DNA from: Cylindrospermum sp. FACHB-282
Lineage (GTDB): Bacteria > Cyanobacteriota > Cyanobacteriia > Cyanobacteriales > Nostocaceae
Reading direction: 5' to 3'
Assembly: GCF_014697195.1 (NCBI RefSeq)
Contig: NZ_JACJRJ010000017.1
Coordinates: 1-64,000, forward strand
DNA length: 64,000 nucleotides
Numbering within the stretch: the first letter of the stretch is position 1; every line of letters starts with the position of its first letter. Below are positions 25,822-35,173 of the stretch, piece by piece. The translations under genes and the position numbers were made by a program. Under the pieces are notes generated by a model. It did no database searches. It was not told the origin of the DNA and worked only from the letters and a program-made list of their open reading frames with translations.

Positions 25822-26409
25822 TCAATCGTCGCTCAACTCAAAATTAACCCGTTGGTAAATCTCTGGTAAAGTAATTTCAAAATCAACGGAATGCAATTTT
25901 AAAACAGCATTTTCTCCTTCATATTCTTTAAAAATCCATTCTCCTGCTGATTGTTTGGCAAATTGTTCTACAGCAAAACTATATTGGTCAATCATGATAT
26001 ATTCTTGTAAATAAGGAATTGAGCGATAATATTTAAACTTATCTGTTTTATCGTAACTTTTAGTTGAATTTGACAACACTTCAACAACTAATAAGGGATT
26101 AATAATGTTGGTTGTTCCAGTTCCTTCATAAATAGGCTCACCTTTAATCACCATCACATCAGGATATGTATAAAGTTGATAATTAGGTATCCATAATTTA
26201 ACATCGCTCATATATATGTCATAATTCTGACCTTGCACTGTCAAAGGGAATTTTTTACAAAAATTTCCTGCTATTTTATTATGGTTTGTTGTCACTTCTG
26301 GTATTGGTAGAATTTCTCCATCTCTGTATTCATTTTTATATTCTGCTGTTTCTTCTAATTCCAGATATTCTTCTGGGGTATAACGGCGTTTTTCTGTTTG
26401 TACAATCAT
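25822..26409 (-). CDS. Uma2-family (DUF820) protein, fourth of five
   Basis: Starting at ATG 26409 this gives 195 residues beginning MIVQTEKRRYTPEEYLELEE, the normal Uma2 N-terminus; an upstream in-frame start at 26493 would add 28 atypical residues. Other motifs are KNEYRDGEILPIPE, TYPDVMVIKGEP, LLVVEVLSNSTKSYD and YLQEYIMID. It is read in the same direction as the pentapeptide gene that follows it, with about 117 bases between them. Confidence 0.88.
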   Translation of the reverse strand: MIVQTEKRRYTPEEYLELEETAEYKNEYRDGEILPIPEVTTNHNKIAGNFCKKFPLTVQGQNYDIYMSDVKLWIPNYQLYTYPDVMVIKGEPIYEGTGTTNIINPLLVVEVLSNSTKSYDKTDKFKYYRSIPYLQEYIMIDQYSFAVEQFAKQSAGEWIFKEYEGENAVLKLHSVDFEITLPEIYQRVNFELSDD

Positions 26410-27000
26410 ATTAATTAACCATGAATTGTAGTCACGGGTGCAAGTATTTTGTTTGCGTTCATTTAAAATTGTAGCTTTATTCATATCTTGCACCTAGCCC
26501 TGGCGATTAGAAATCGCGGCTATACAAACAAAGTCCGCGCAGGCGGACTAAAGAAAAATTAAGGATTTCAAACCCGCGTAGGCGGGTTTTGTCTGTGTAG
26601 CCGTGACTTCCAGTCGCCAGGTGCTATACAAACAAAGTCCGCCTGCGCGGACTAAAGAAAAATTAAGGATTTCAAACCCGCGTAGGCGGGTTTTGTCTGT
26701 GTAGCCGTGACTTCCAGTCGCCAGGTGCAAGATGTGTGTTTATTTCAGCTATGTCCTGGTGTACTAATATAGTAAGGTAAAAAACACAACATAGTAGACA
26801 GCGGCACTGTTGCCTATCCCTTGTGACTTGACGCCAGATTAATCGCACCCAGCAGAGGATTTTACCTCTTCGTTGCCAGTTTGCCGTTTTTGCTGATTTT
26901 TATTGACTCAGAATTACTACAATTAGTGTTGATGCTAGATAATGGGAAGGCTTTGACTATTTACCAAACCATCTAGCCCGGAAAAGAAGAACTAATAACT
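26410..27000. repeat. Intergenic region with two 104-bp direct repeats (26520-26623, 26624-26727)
   Basis: Two adjacent units carry the same sequence: TATACAAACAAAG, a stem, a TTTCAAACCCGCGTAGGCGG stem, then GTAGCCGTGACTTCCAGTCG. The only clear difference is in the first stem. Unit 1 has GTCCGCGCAGGCGGAC (26533-26548) and unit 2 has GTCCGCCTGCGCGGAC (26637-26652), its exact reverse complement, so the four loop bases are inverted. The family is shared with 3651 and 23411. Positions 26728-27000 hold no gene and must contain the aspS promoter. Confidence 0.9.
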
Positions 27001-28788
27001 ATGCGAACTCACTATTGCGGCGAACTCCGAAAAGAACATATTGGAGAAACTGTTACTTTATACGGATGGGTAGACCGTTACCGCGATCATGGGGGCGTGA
27101 CATTTTTGGATTTACGCGATCGCTCTGGGCTAGTCCAAATCGTCAGTGATCCACAACGGACTCCCGATTCTTACGAACAGGCTAACACACTGCGAAGTGA
27201 ATATGTTGTGGAAATCACAGGCAGGGTAACACAACGTCCCGCTGAATCCCTAAATTCCCGCCTCCCCACAGGGGATGTGGAAATCTACGCCGATAAAATT
27301 GTCTTACTCAACGCCATCCATAAGCAATTACCTTTCCAAGTCGCCAGCGGAAATAACGATCCAGTGCGGGAAGACTTGCGGTTAAAATATCGTTATTTGG
27401 ATTTGCGGCGCGATCGCATGGCCAGCAACTTGCAACTGCGTCACCAAGTCGTCAAAGCCGTCCGTCGTTACCTAGAAGATACCGCCAATTTCATCGAAGT
27501 AGAAACCCCCATCCTCACCCGTTCCACCCCCGAAGGTGCGCGTGATTACATCCTACCCAGTCGCGTTAACGCTGGCGAATGGTTTGCTTTACCCCAATCA
27601 CCGCAATTATTCAAGCAATTGTTGATGGTATCCGGCATGGATAGATACTATCAGGTTGCTCGTTGCTTCCGCGATGAAGACTTACGCGCCGACAGACAAC
27701 CAGAATTTACCCAATTGGACATGGAAATGAGCTTCATGTCTCAAGAAGAAATTATCGAACTTAACGAGAAGTTAGTTGCTCATATCTTCAAAACCGTAAA
27801 AGGTATTGAGTTACCCCATCCTTTCCCCCGTCTCACCTACGCCGAAGCAATGGAACGCTACGGTAGTGATAAACCCGATACCCGCTATGGCTTAGAACTA
27901 GTAAATGTTTCGGATATCTTGAAAGACTCCGGTTTTAAAGTCTTTCGGGAAGCTGTCGCTAATGGCGGTATCGTCAAAATCCTCCCCATTCCCAACGGTA
28001 ACGATGCAATCTCTAATGTCCGCATTAAACCAGGTGGTGATTTATTTAAAGAAGCCAGTGAAGCCGGCGCTAAAGGTTTAGCCTTTATTCGCGTCAGAGA
28101 AGATGGCGAAATTGATACCATTGGCGCGATCAAAGACAACCTCACACCAGAACAAAAACAGGAAATTATCAGCCGCACAGGTGCAAAAGCAGGTCATTTG
28201 TTATTATTTGCTGCTGCTGATGCGCCAACTGTCAATAAGACTTTAGACAGATTGCGGCAAGCGATCGCTAGAGAATTTAAATTAATTGATTCTGAAAAAA
28301 TCAACTTACTCTGGATTACAGATTTCCCCATGTTTGAGTGGAATGCTGACGAAAAGCGTCTCGAAGCATTGCACCACCCCTTTACAGCACCCCATCCTGA
28401 TGATTTGAGCGATTTAAAGACAGCACGCGCTCAAGCTTACGACTTGGTGTTTAATGGCTTTGAGGTTGGCGGCGGAAGTCTGCGAATTTATCAGCGAGAA
28501 ATTCAAGAACAGGTATTTGAAGCAATTGGTTTTTCTCCTGAAGAAGCACAAAATAAATTTGGTTTTTTGTTAGAAGCTTTTGAATATGGTACACCCCCCC
28601 ACGGTGGCATCGCCTACGGTTTAGATCGTTTGGTAATGTTGCTAACTGGAGAAGAATCTATTCGTGATGTAATTGCTTTTCCAAAAACACAACAAGCCCG
28701 TTGTTTGTTAACAGATGCACCTTCGAGTGTAGATGCCAAGCAGTTGAAAGAATTACACGTTTCTTCAACTTTTAAACCCAAAGCTTAA
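27001..28788 (+). CDS. aspS: Aspartyl-tRNA synthetase
   Basis: This 595-residue class II synthetase charges tRNA-Asp (possibly also tRNA-Asn in non-discriminating forms). The N-terminal OB-fold anticodon domain has [20 protein letters not shown]. The catalytic core has [34 protein letters not shown], the motif 2 segment [21 protein letters not shown], and the motif 3 segment [20 protein letters not shown]. The bacterial GAD insertion lies between motifs 2 and 3. The length is normal. It is followed by a hairpin and is probably monocistronic. Confidence 0.98.
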   Translation: MRTHYCGELRKEHIGETVTLYGWVDRYRDHGGVTFLDLRDRSGLVQIVSDPQRTPDSYEQANTLRSEYVVEITGRVTQRPAESLNSRLPTGDVEIYADKIVLLNAIHKQLPFQVASGNNDPVREDLRLKYRYLDLRRDRMASNLQLRHQVVKAVRRYLEDTANFIEVETPILTRSTPEGARDYILPSRVNAGEWFALPQSPQLFKQLLMVSGMDRYYQVARCFRDEDLRADRQPEFTQLDMEMSFMSQEEIIELNEKLVAHIFKTVKGIELPHPFPRLTYAEAMERYGSDKPDTRYGLELVNVSDILKDSGFKVFREAVANGGIVKILPIPNGNDAISNVRIKPGGDLFKEASEAGAKGLAFIRVREDGEIDTIGAIKDNLTPEQKQEIISRTGAKAGHLLLFAAADAPTVNKTLDRLRQAIAREFKLIDSEKINLLWITDFPMFEWNADEKRLEALHHPFTAPHPDDLSDLKTARAQAYDLVFNGFEVGGGSLRIYQREIQEQVFEAIGFSPEEAQNKFGFLLEAFEYGTPPHGGIAYGLDRLVMLLTGEESIRDVIAFPKTQQARCLLTDAPSSVDAKQLKELHVSSTFKPKA

Positions 28789-28791
28789 AGT

Positions 28792-28851
28792 GTAGGGTGC
28801 GTTCCCAACGCACCTTATTAAAAAATTCGGTGCGTTCCTAACGCACCCTAC
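28792..28851. repeat. Hairpin repeat after aspS
   Basis: GTAGGGTGCGTT (28792-28803) and AACGCACCCTAC (28840-28851) are exact complements. Inner copies (AACGCACC, GGTGCGTT) add two smaller stems, so the whole is a 60-base nested palindrome. It lies just after the aspS stop, where it may end or protect the transcript. The arm resembles that of the 10944/15001 repeats. Confidence 0.75.
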
Positions 28852-28941
28852 TACTGCACTCTCAGAGTTCAGGGTGTTGCAATTTCAGAAGAGCTATAAT
28901 ATGGCCTGTATTATTTTGTTATTTAAAGTAACTCAGAGCCT

Positions 28942-30420
28942 ATGCACTGGCAACCCATAGATGATTTACCTCAAGATTGGCAAAACTTAGCTAGCTCTGA
29001 ACTACCACCCTTAGTTACTGTGTGGAACGAACAAGCTGAACGCCTTCGTAACTCTGGTGCGTTCAAGATTTTTATGGAAAAAATGCGCCGGGAAATAGCC
29101 ATTGAAACTGGAATTATAGAGCGGCTATACACAATTCCTCAAGGAATTACCCGATTATTAATTGAGCAAGGTATAAATGAGGCACTAATTCCACATGGAG
29201 CTACAGACCGTCCTATAAAGCAAGTTATAGCCTTGATTAAGGATCAAGAAATGGCTATTGAGGGCCTATTTGATTTTGTGGGCGGACAACGTTCTCTTAC
29301 TCCATTCTATGTTAAAGAACTGCATCAACTTCTCACTCGGAATCAGACTAGTACAGAAGCCTTAGTTCCATCTACTGGAGAAATTATTAGTGTTCCTCTG
29401 ATACAAGGTGATTGGAAAAAACAGCCTAATAATCCGTTGAGAGCAGATGGTTCCATTGATGAGTATTGTCCACCAGAGCAGGTAGCTTCTGAGATGGATA
29501 ATCTGGTTCAATGGCATCATCAGCATCAAGAAAATTGTGTTGCACCAGAAGTTGAAGCTGCATGGCTACACCATCGATTTACTCAAATTCATCCATTTCA
29601 AGATGGTAATGGAAGGGTCGCTCGCTGTCTTGGTAGCCTAGTTTTTATTCAGGCTAGATGGTTCCCACTTGTACTTACTCGTGATGATAGATTAGCTTAT
29701 ATTACATCTCTGGAACAGGCAGACCAAGGTGACCTTTCTGGCTTAATTAATTTATTTGCTAAAAGTCAGAAACAATCATTTATCCGTAGCCTTGGTTTAT
29801 CAGAACAAATCTTGTCAGAAACAAGACAGACTCGTACTATCCTGGCATCTATCAGTGATAAACTCAAACAACGTCAGACGGAATCAATTCAAGAAAGATG
29901 TCAAAAAGCTGAGAGATTTGCTGAAGTCTTGTTTGAGATAGCATCTAATCGCTTGCAAGTTCTTTCTGAAGAAATCAAGCTATCTGTGCAAAATTTATTA
30001 GAAGATGCTCAAGTATTTACGGTAGCGGCTTCAGCAAGGGATGAGCGTTCATATTATCACCGTTATCAAATAGTGGAGACAGCAAAACAGCAAGGATACT
30101 TTGCTAATCTTGGTAGCTATCATAGTTGGGTACAGCTAGTAATTAAAATAGAAGCCCCCACAGTTATTTTGCTTTCATTTCATGTTCTAGGACGTGAACA
30201 CTTAGGCTTACTTGTATGTTCTGTATGTGCCTATCATAGAGATGATACAGAAGAAGGATATCCTAACATCAGTCGCAGCATTAGTGATATTCAACCTTTA
30301 ACAGAATCACCATTTCAGTTTTCTTATGCAGATGAAAAAGAAAACTTAGTGAAGCGCTTCCATGAATGGCTAGAAGAAGCTATTATTACAGGACTTGAAT
30401 ACTGGAATAGAAGCCTCTAA
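28942..30420 (+). CDS. Fic-family protein (probable AMP-transferase)
   Basis: This 492-residue protein has the Fic core motif HPFQDGNGRVARCLG at about 219-233, preceded by a helical domain with IERLYTIPQG. Family members transfer AMP or another phosphate-containing group to a protein side chain. FDFVGGQRSLTPFYVKELHQ is the usual segment before the core. No clear inhibitory (S/T)xxxE(G/N) helix was identified. The last 220 residues are unusual for Fic proteins and look like a separate domain; the SxSARDERSYYH-type stretch is unassigned. The neighbours are a hairpin repeat and a Uma2 gene. Start ATG 28942. Confidence 0.88.
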   Translation: MHWQPIDDLPQDWQNLASSELPPLVTVWNEQAERLRNSGAFKIFMEKMRREIAIETGIIERLYTIPQGITRLLIEQGINEALIPHGATDRPIKQVIALIKDQEMAIEGLFDFVGGQRSLTPFYVKELHQLLTRNQTSTEALVPSTGEIISVPLIQGDWKKQPNNPLRADGSIDEYCPPEQVASEMDNLVQWHHQHQENCVAPEVEAAWLHHRFTQIHPFQDGNGRVARCLGSLVFIQARWFPLVLTRDDRLAYITSLEQADQGDLSGLINLFAKSQKQSFIRSLGLSEQILSETRQTRTILASISDKLKQRQTESIQERCQKAERFAEVLFEIASNRLQVLSEEIKLSVQNLLEDAQVFTVAASARDERSYYHRYQIVETAKQQGYFANLGSYHSWVQLVIKIEAPTVILLSFHVLGREHLGLLVCSVCAYHRDDTEEGYPNISRSISDIQPLTESPFQFSYADEKENLVKRFHEWLEEAIITGLEYWNRSL

Positions 30421-30468
30421 ATGATTCTGTCACAATAGAATTAAGTGCCCATCGCCCCTAACCGCCCT

Positions 30469-31173
30469 ATGACTGATATCACCTTGACAGACACTGCCTT
30501 ATTACCAGAAGATTTGTTACCAGATGTCAATCATCTAATTACAGAGGATGATCAGCCTTTGGATAATCTACCATCGGAAAAACAACAACGGCTGCTCACA
30601 GAACCCCTCTACAGTTCTTGGAATGGCGCAAGTAACGCCGAAGGATTTCTCGTTGCGGCTAATGTAGCTTTGTATTTCAGCAGCAAAAAACCCCCAGTTG
30701 TGCCAGATGTGTTTTTAAGTCTGGATGTGCAGGTAGCGGAAAACTGGTGGGAAAAACGCCATCGTTCATATTTTTTCTGGGAATTTGGCAAACCACCAGA
30801 AGTAGTAATTGAAATTGTCTCTAATAAAGAAGGCAACGAAACCGGGCGCAAAATGCTGGATTATGCCCAGATGCGGGTTATTTACTACGTTATTTTTGAC
30901 CCAACACAGCAACTTGGCGGTGAAGTTCTCCAGATATACGAGTTACAAGGGCGGCAATATGTGCGTAAGAGTGAACAAGGGCTAGCTGATGTAGAACTCG
31001 GTTTATGTCTGTGGGAAGGGGTTTATGAGGGTAAGCGCAATATTTGGTTGCGGTGGTGTGATGTCGGTGGTGTGATAATTCCTACAGGTGCGGAAAGGGC
31101 TGAACAAGAGCGATCGCGATCTGAATGTTTAGCAGCCCAGTTACGCGCATTGGGAGTAGAGCCTGAGGTTTAA
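30469..31173 (+). CDS. Uma2-family (DUF820) protein, fifth of five
   Basis: From ATG 30469 this gives 234 residues (GTG at 30445 would add eight). It belongs to the Uma2 subgroup with VPDVFLSLDV, YFFWEFGKPPEVVIEIVSNK and MRVIYYVIFDP, ending in a helix with EQERSRSECLAAQLRALGVE. The acidic nuclease-like positions (PD...EIVSN) are kept. It lies 48 bases after fic in the same direction and may be in one transcript with it. Confidence 0.88.
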   Translation: MTDITLTDTALLPEDLLPDVNHLITEDDQPLDNLPSEKQQRLLTEPLYSSWNGASNAEGFLVAANVALYFSSKKPPVVPDVFLSLDVQVAENWWEKRHRSYFFWEFGKPPEVVIEIVSNKEGNETGRKMLDYAQMRVIYYVIFDPTQQLGGEVLQIYELQGRQYVRKSEQGLADVELGLCLWEGVYEGKRNIWLRWCDVGGVIIPTGAERAEQERSRSECLAAQLRALGVEPEV

Positions 31174-31202
31174 GTGCATCAGACTCGCTTTTTTTACCGT
31201 AA

Positions 31203-32225
31203 TTACAGGCAGTCCATGAACCGCCGTACTTTGTCTAAGAGTGGCTGATGTTGGATTTTATCGGCTAATTTATGGGCTTTTTGGTAGGAAGATAGGGCCA
31301 AGGTTTTGCGTTTCGTTGTGGCGTAAAGGCTCCCCATATTCAGCAAAGTTGAAATTTCTCCGAGACAATCGCCCAGTTGTTGATAAATGGCGATCGCGCC
31401 TTTGTAGAATTTTAGTGCCTGATGGTGATGGGCCAAATTGCTGTAGATAAAACCAATGTTGTTTAAAGTTGTGGCTTCACCGGCGCGATCGCCTATTATC
31501 CGACGTGTCAACAGAACTTGAGAGTAAAGCAATAACGCTTTTTTCGGTTGTCCTAAATCACTATAGATCGAGGCAATGTTGTTTAAGGTGGTGGCTTCAC
31601 CAACTATATTCTTGACGGCTCGTTGAATTGGCAGGGCTGCTTGCAAATATTCTAGCGCTTTCTCAAATTGGCCTAAGATGCTGTAGGCATAACCAATCCC
31701 ATTTAGTGTTGTGGCCTCACCAGAAAAATCTCCTAGCGATCGCCGCATTAGCAAAATTTGATACTGTAGCAATAGCGCCCGTTTTGGTTCTCCCGACCTG
31801 GTATAAATCAGTGCCACATCATTGAGGGTAGAAACTTCGCCTTGAGTGTCCTTCAAGTTCCTAAAAATTTGCACTGCTTTGTCAAAATACTCTAATGCTT
31901 GTGAAAACTGCCCTAGACGGTTGTAGGTAGAACCCAAATTGCTAAGTGCAGTTGCCTCTGCTCCCGCGTTGCCAAGTTCTTGAGCAACCACAAGGGCCTG
32001 ATAAAAACACTCTAATGCGCTTTGTTGTTGCCAGCAACCGAGATGAGCTAAACCGATATCGTTTAATGTATAACCTTCTCTGGCGCGATCGCGAATTGCT
32101 CTAGCTAACCGTAAGTTCTCAGTTGCCAGATCCAGATATTCTTGAAATTTACCCTGTTTGTAGTATGGGTTTGCTTGCTCACGTCGTTGTTCCCACTCTT
32201 TGACTTGATTTAAAGGTTGCGTCAT
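31203..32225 (-). CDS. Tetratricopeptide-repeat protein
   Basis: From ATG 32225 this gives 340 residues made of about seven TPR units of 40 residues (TLNNIGFIYSNLAHHHQALK and similar). They are of the type used in kinesin-light-chain-like and AfsR/NB-ARC-associated proteins. An in-frame start at 32312 would add 29 residues with no TPR character. No catalytic domain is attached, so it is probably a soluble protein-binding scaffold of unknown partner. It converges with the Uma2 gene across 29 bases. Confidence 0.8.
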   Translation of the reverse strand: MTQPLNQVKEWEQRREQANPYYKQGKFQEYLDLATENLRLARAIRDRAREGYTLNDIGLAHLGCWQQQSALECFYQALVVAQELGNAGAEATALSNLGSTYNRLGQFSQALEYFDKAVQIFRNLKDTQGEVSTLNDVALIYTRSGEPKRALLLQYQILLMRRSLGDFSGEATTLNGIGYAYSILGQFEKALEYLQAALPIQRAVKNIVGEATTLNNIASIYSDLGQPKKALLLYSQVLLTRRIIGDRAGEATTLNNIGFIYSNLAHHHQALKFYKGAIAIYQQLGDCLGEISTLLNMGSLYATTKRKTLALSSYQKAHKLADKIQHQPLLDKVRRFMDCL

Positions 32226-32607
32226 CTGACCTTGGTTACACTCTTGGGTGAATAGGCAGGTTAGTCTTTGGCGGGTACCTCTTGGGAGCGATTTCCTTAA
32301 AGGTTTCCCCAATTTAAGTTAACCATTATATTCTACCTTTAGAGATAAGACGTAAAGAGTGAAGTGTGGTATTATTGAACACCGACAAAGTAAATTTCTC
32401 AAATCAACAAGGCAATGAAACCGGGCAAAAATGCCAGCTTATGACAGGATGAGCGTGATTTAAAAGATTATTTTTCACTCAACTCAGCAGCTTGGGGAGT
32501 TGAAAAATTTTTTCTAATTTTGAAACAACAGCAGATTTATTACCAAAAAAAAGAAAACCCGCTTTAGCGGGTTATTACACAACAAACTTCAACAATGAAA
32601 ACTTGAT
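32226..32607. other. Intergenic region with a minus-strand terminator and an unassigned plus-strand hairpin
   Basis: No gene is seen in these 382 bases. AACCCGC/GCGGGTT (about 32556-32573), followed on the minus strand by a T-rich tract, terminates the small gene at 32763. A second stem, TCAACTC (32479-32485) with GAGTTGA (32497-32503), is followed on the plus strand by AAAAATTTTTT. No rightward gene lies upstream of it, so it could close a small RNA. Confidence 0.5.
32545..32573 (-). terminator. Intrinsic terminator of the small PirA-like gene
   Basis: On the minus strand AACCCGCTAAAGCGGGTT (32573-32556) is followed by TTCTTTTTTTT, a textbook rho-independent terminator. It lies 35 bases past the stop codon of the small gene. 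Confidence 0.85.
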
Positions 32608-32763
32608 TTAGCCGTAGCACGCCATCTCTGCTTCTAGTTGGCGAATCAGTTGTTCGTTACCTGTAGCTCTGGCTACTTGCAAACGATGCTCTAGGCTTCT
32701 TTGAATATTCTGTTTGTGAACTGCTTCTGCTTTCACAGCAGCTTGCGCTCTGTTGCTACTCAT
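32608..32763 (-). CDS. 51-residue basic helical protein, possible PirA-like PII interactor
   Basis: From ATG 32763 the protein has 51 residues, begins MSSNRAQAAVKAEAVHKQNI and ends with EAEMACYG; the longer frame to 32817 adds a stretch with no coding look. It is a compact helical protein with the segment RSLEHRLQVARATGN. PirA, a small PII-binding regulator of arginine synthesis in Synechocystis, is also 51 residues and under NtcA control; I cannot verify sequence identity from memory. The match in size and the NtcA-type box upstream support the idea but do not prove it. It has its own terminator. Confidence 0.55.
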   Translation of the reverse strand: MSSNRAQAAVKAEAVHKQNIQRSLEHRLQVARATGNEQLIRQLEAEMACYG

Positions 32764-32822
32764 AGCGATTGCCTGTCTAAGTCTATTTTTATGTGTTGCA
32801 ATCCTAACATAACACAAGTTTT

Positions 32823-32836
32823 GTAGCTGTTGTTAC
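32823..32836. promoter_or_regulatory. NtcA-type box (GTA-N8-TAC)
   Basis: GTAGCTGTTGTTAC reads GTA-N8-TAC on both strands. It lies 60 bases upstream of the small gene at 32763 and about 53 bases before the SAM-hydrolase-type gene at 32889. On the minus strand a TAGGAT or TATGTT hexamer follows 11 to 16 bases after the box, closer than in NtcA-activated promoters (20-24 bases). Overlap with the -35 region would mean repression, as at gif and pirA promoters. The motif alone is short enough to occur by chance. Confidence 0.5.
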
Positions 32837-32888
32837 AGAAAATTATAATTTATTATATATTAATAATCAAGCCGTGTCCGATCAGCAG

Positions 32889-33692
32889 ATGAGTCAACAA
32901 CCACTTCTGACCTTGTTGAGCGATTTTGGCGATCGCGATGTGTATGTGGGCGTGATGAAAGGAGTAATTGCTCAAATCCACCCCCTAATTCGGGTTGTAG
33001 ACTTAACGCACCAGATTCCGCCGCAAAATATCGCCGCCGCTAGGTTTTGTCTGATGAATGCTTATCCCTATTTTCCCGTTGGTACGGTGCATCTAGCAGT
33101 GGTAGATCCGGGTGTGGGAAGTAGGCGCAAAGCGATCGCCATAGAATTGGCTCAAGGTTTTCTCGTCGGCCCAGATAATGGCATTTTTAGCGGCGTACTC
33201 AGTCAAAATCTGGCAATTGCCGCCGTAGAGTTAACAAATCTTAACTATTGGCGCACGCCTCAACCTAGCGGGACATTCCACGGTAGAGATATCTTTGCAC
33301 CAGTGGCGGCCCATCTTGCTAGTGGTGTTTCTCTGCAACAACTTGGAGAGAAAATTGAAATAGCCACTTTGGTAAATCTAGATATCGGAAGATGTCAGCA
33401 GACAACAACAGGTCTAACGGGCTGTATTCAATATATAGACCACTTCGGCAACTTAGTCACCAACATCCCCGGAAGTGCCGTTGAAGGTAAAACCTGGTGT
33501 GTGCAAGTATCTGGGTTGAGGATACCAGGGTGTGAAACTTACAGTGATGTCCAGATTGGGGAAGTCATCGCTTTAGTTGGTAGTCACGGTTGGGTAGAAA
33601 TTGCCATCAATAGCCAGAATGCACAGATAGAGTTGCAGCTAAACTGGCAAGATGCTGTAGAAGTCATTAGGGAATTAAAAATTAACAATTAA
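32889..33692 (+). CDS. SAM hydroxide adenosyltransferase-like protein (DUF62)
   Basis: From ATG 32889 this gives 267 residues (GTG at 32874 would add five). It belongs to the fluorinase/chlorinase superfamily, whose ordinary members hydrolyse S-adenosylmethionine to adenosine and methionine using a water-derived hydroxide. Visible are LLTLLSDFGDRDVYVGVMKG, VVDPGVGSRRKAI, VGPDNGIFSGVL and GTFHGRDIFAPVAAHLASG, with the conserved Asp, Arg and His expected of the hydroxide type. Halogenation is unlikely. The protein is soluble, and the cellular role of this family is unsettled. Confidence 0.9.
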   Translation: MSQQPLLTLLSDFGDRDVYVGVMKGVIAQIHPLIRVVDLTHQIPPQNIAAARFCLMNAYPYFPVGTVHLAVVDPGVGSRRKAIAIELAQGFLVGPDNGIFSGVLSQNLAIAAVELTNLNYWRTPQPSGTFHGRDIFAPVAAHLASGVSLQQLGEKIEIATLVNLDIGRCQQTTTGLTGCIQYIDHFGNLVTNIPGSAVEGKTWCVQVSGLRIPGCETYSDVQIGEVIALVGSHGWVEIAINSQNAQIELQLNWQDAVEVIRELKINN

Positions 33693-33808
33693 AAATTTAA
33701 AAAGTAAATTCCACTCTTCTTTTGAGTTGAATCTCACTGGTTAGTTATTTTTGCCGCGCTGCATTAGTGGTTAGACTAGATAGTGGGACTACTTTTCATT
33801 CGTTTCCT

Positions 33809-34465
33809 ATGACTACGCAAACATTATCTGCACCATTGGTATATCAAGGTCAGTTTGGAGAATTTACAATAAATCAAAGCGATCGCCAAAGCGTGATTAT
33901 CTACCGTACAGGATTAATGGTAGCTGCACTGAGTTTTGCGATCGCCAGCGCTTTGGTTTTGCTGAATCCAAATCCCGCTGTTTTCATAGCACTAACCCCT
34001 CTCTACGCCTGTTTTAGTCTCGGACTTGGTGTGAGTTTAGCTACGATTCACATCTATATGGCACCGCTGCACCGACTTTTGCAAGCCTTTTGGGCGATTG
34101 GTAGCATTACATCCATCATCCTGGCATTTTCTAGCAGTACACCACTGGCTGTCACCGTTTACAATCAGCCCCTGACTTTATTCGGCGTTGGTTGTACCTT
34201 CGCAGCTTTGACAGGTATTTATTTCAAAGAAGCTTTTTGCTTCAATCGTCTAGAAACTAAAGTATTAACCCCACTCGTACCATTACTTTTACTGGGGCAT
34301 TTGGTAGGAATTTTGCCAACGCCAGTAGAACAGTTTTTATTAGGAATTTGGGCAATTCTATTTTTAGTATTTGCCCTGCGTAAAGTAGTACAAGCAATTC
34401 CCCCAGATATTGGTGATAAATCTGTATTTACTTATTTGCATGCACAACGTGCAGCCAAGGTTTAA
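33809..34465 (+). CDS. DUF2301-family membrane protein
   Basis: From ATG 33809 this gives 218 residues; the upstream TTG at 33767 would add 14. The protein has a short N-terminal soluble segment (YQGQFGEFTINQSDRQSVIIYR) and about six or seven hydrophobic spans. It matches the cyanobacterial DUF2301 membrane-protein type I know from its start and overall topology. The function is unknown. It lies 11 bases before the peroxiredoxin gene, suggesting one transcript. Confidence 0.8.
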   Translation: MTTQTLSAPLVYQGQFGEFTINQSDRQSVIIYRTGLMVAALSFAIASALVLLNPNPAVFIALTPLYACFSLGLGVSLATIHIYMAPLHRLLQAFWAIGSITSIILAFSSSTPLAVTVYNQPLTLFGVGCTFAALTGIYFKEAFCFNRLETKVLTPLVPLLLLGHLVGILPTPVEQFLLGIWAILFLVFALRKVVQAIPPDIGDKSVFTYLHAQRAAKV

Positions 34466-34476
34466 AAATAAATTGC

Positions 34477-35043
34477 ATGACAATCACAGATAATCTCTAT
34501 GAGTTGCCCCAAAATCTGCTAGTTCCTGTTGATGATGGGGCTTGCAACCATCTTTTGGGAATGAAAATTCCTGCGGTTCCCTTGATGTCAACGGCGGGAA
34601 AAATTGTGGATTTGGCCAGCCTAACGGCAAGAACGGTTGTGTACTGCTATCCACGCACCGGTAGACCTGACAAAGACCTGCCCCAAGGTTGGAATGAAAT
34701 TCCGGGAGCTAGAGGATGCACACCACAATCTTGTGCATTTAGAGACCATTACCAAGATTTACAAGCACTTGGTGCAGGGGTTTTTGGTCTCAGCACACAA
34801 AATACAGCATATCAGCAAGAGGCAATTGAGCGGCTTCACCTCCCCTTTGAACTATTGAGCGATTTAGAACTAGCTTTTACAAAAGCTCTAAATTTACCAA
34901 CTTTTGAAATAGAGTCGATGACCTTGATCAAGAGGCTAACTTTGATCATCTGCAATGGTCAAATTGAAAAAGTTTTCTATCCTGTATTTCCCCCCGATCA
35001 AAATGTAGAAGAAGTGATTGAGTGGCTTTTACGAAACCAGTGA
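34477..35043 (+). CDS. Peroxiredoxin (AhpC/TSA family)
   Basis: This 188-residue thioredoxin-fold protein carries GARGCTPQSCAFRDHY near residues 77-92, with the peroxidatic Cys in CTPQSC. That motif is found in a cyanobacterial redoxin group related to PrxQ. The strand YCYPRTGRPD precedes it, and VFGLSTQNTAYQQEA follows. It would reduce peroxides using thioredoxin, in the cytosol. The second Cys of CxxxxC is present, so an intramolecular disulfide is likely. It starts at ATG 34477, 11 bases after the DUF2301 gene. Confidence 0.85.
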   Translation: MTITDNLYELPQNLLVPVDDGACNHLLGMKIPAVPLMSTAGKIVDLASLTARTVVYCYPRTGRPDKDLPQGWNEIPGARGCTPQSCAFRDHYQDLQALGAGVFGLSTQNTAYQQEAIERLHLPFELLSDLELAFTKALNLPTFEIESMTLIKRLTLIICNGQIEKVFYPVFPPDQNVEEVIEWLLRNQ

Positions 35044-35173
35044 TAATTAACTAGTACCGCCTGGCGGAATTAAAAATTAAAAATTAAGAAAGCTTATAAC
35101 ATGAAGTTTTCGTCTATTTTAAATGATAGCTTGATTTCCGCCGTGTCGTACTAATGGGTTTGAGGATAGAAAA

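Noticed and set aside
26520-26727. Tandem 104-bp units as a CRISPR or replication iteron
   Set aside because: Two adjacent units without spacers, in the same hairpin family as single copies elsewhere; no initiator gene nearby.
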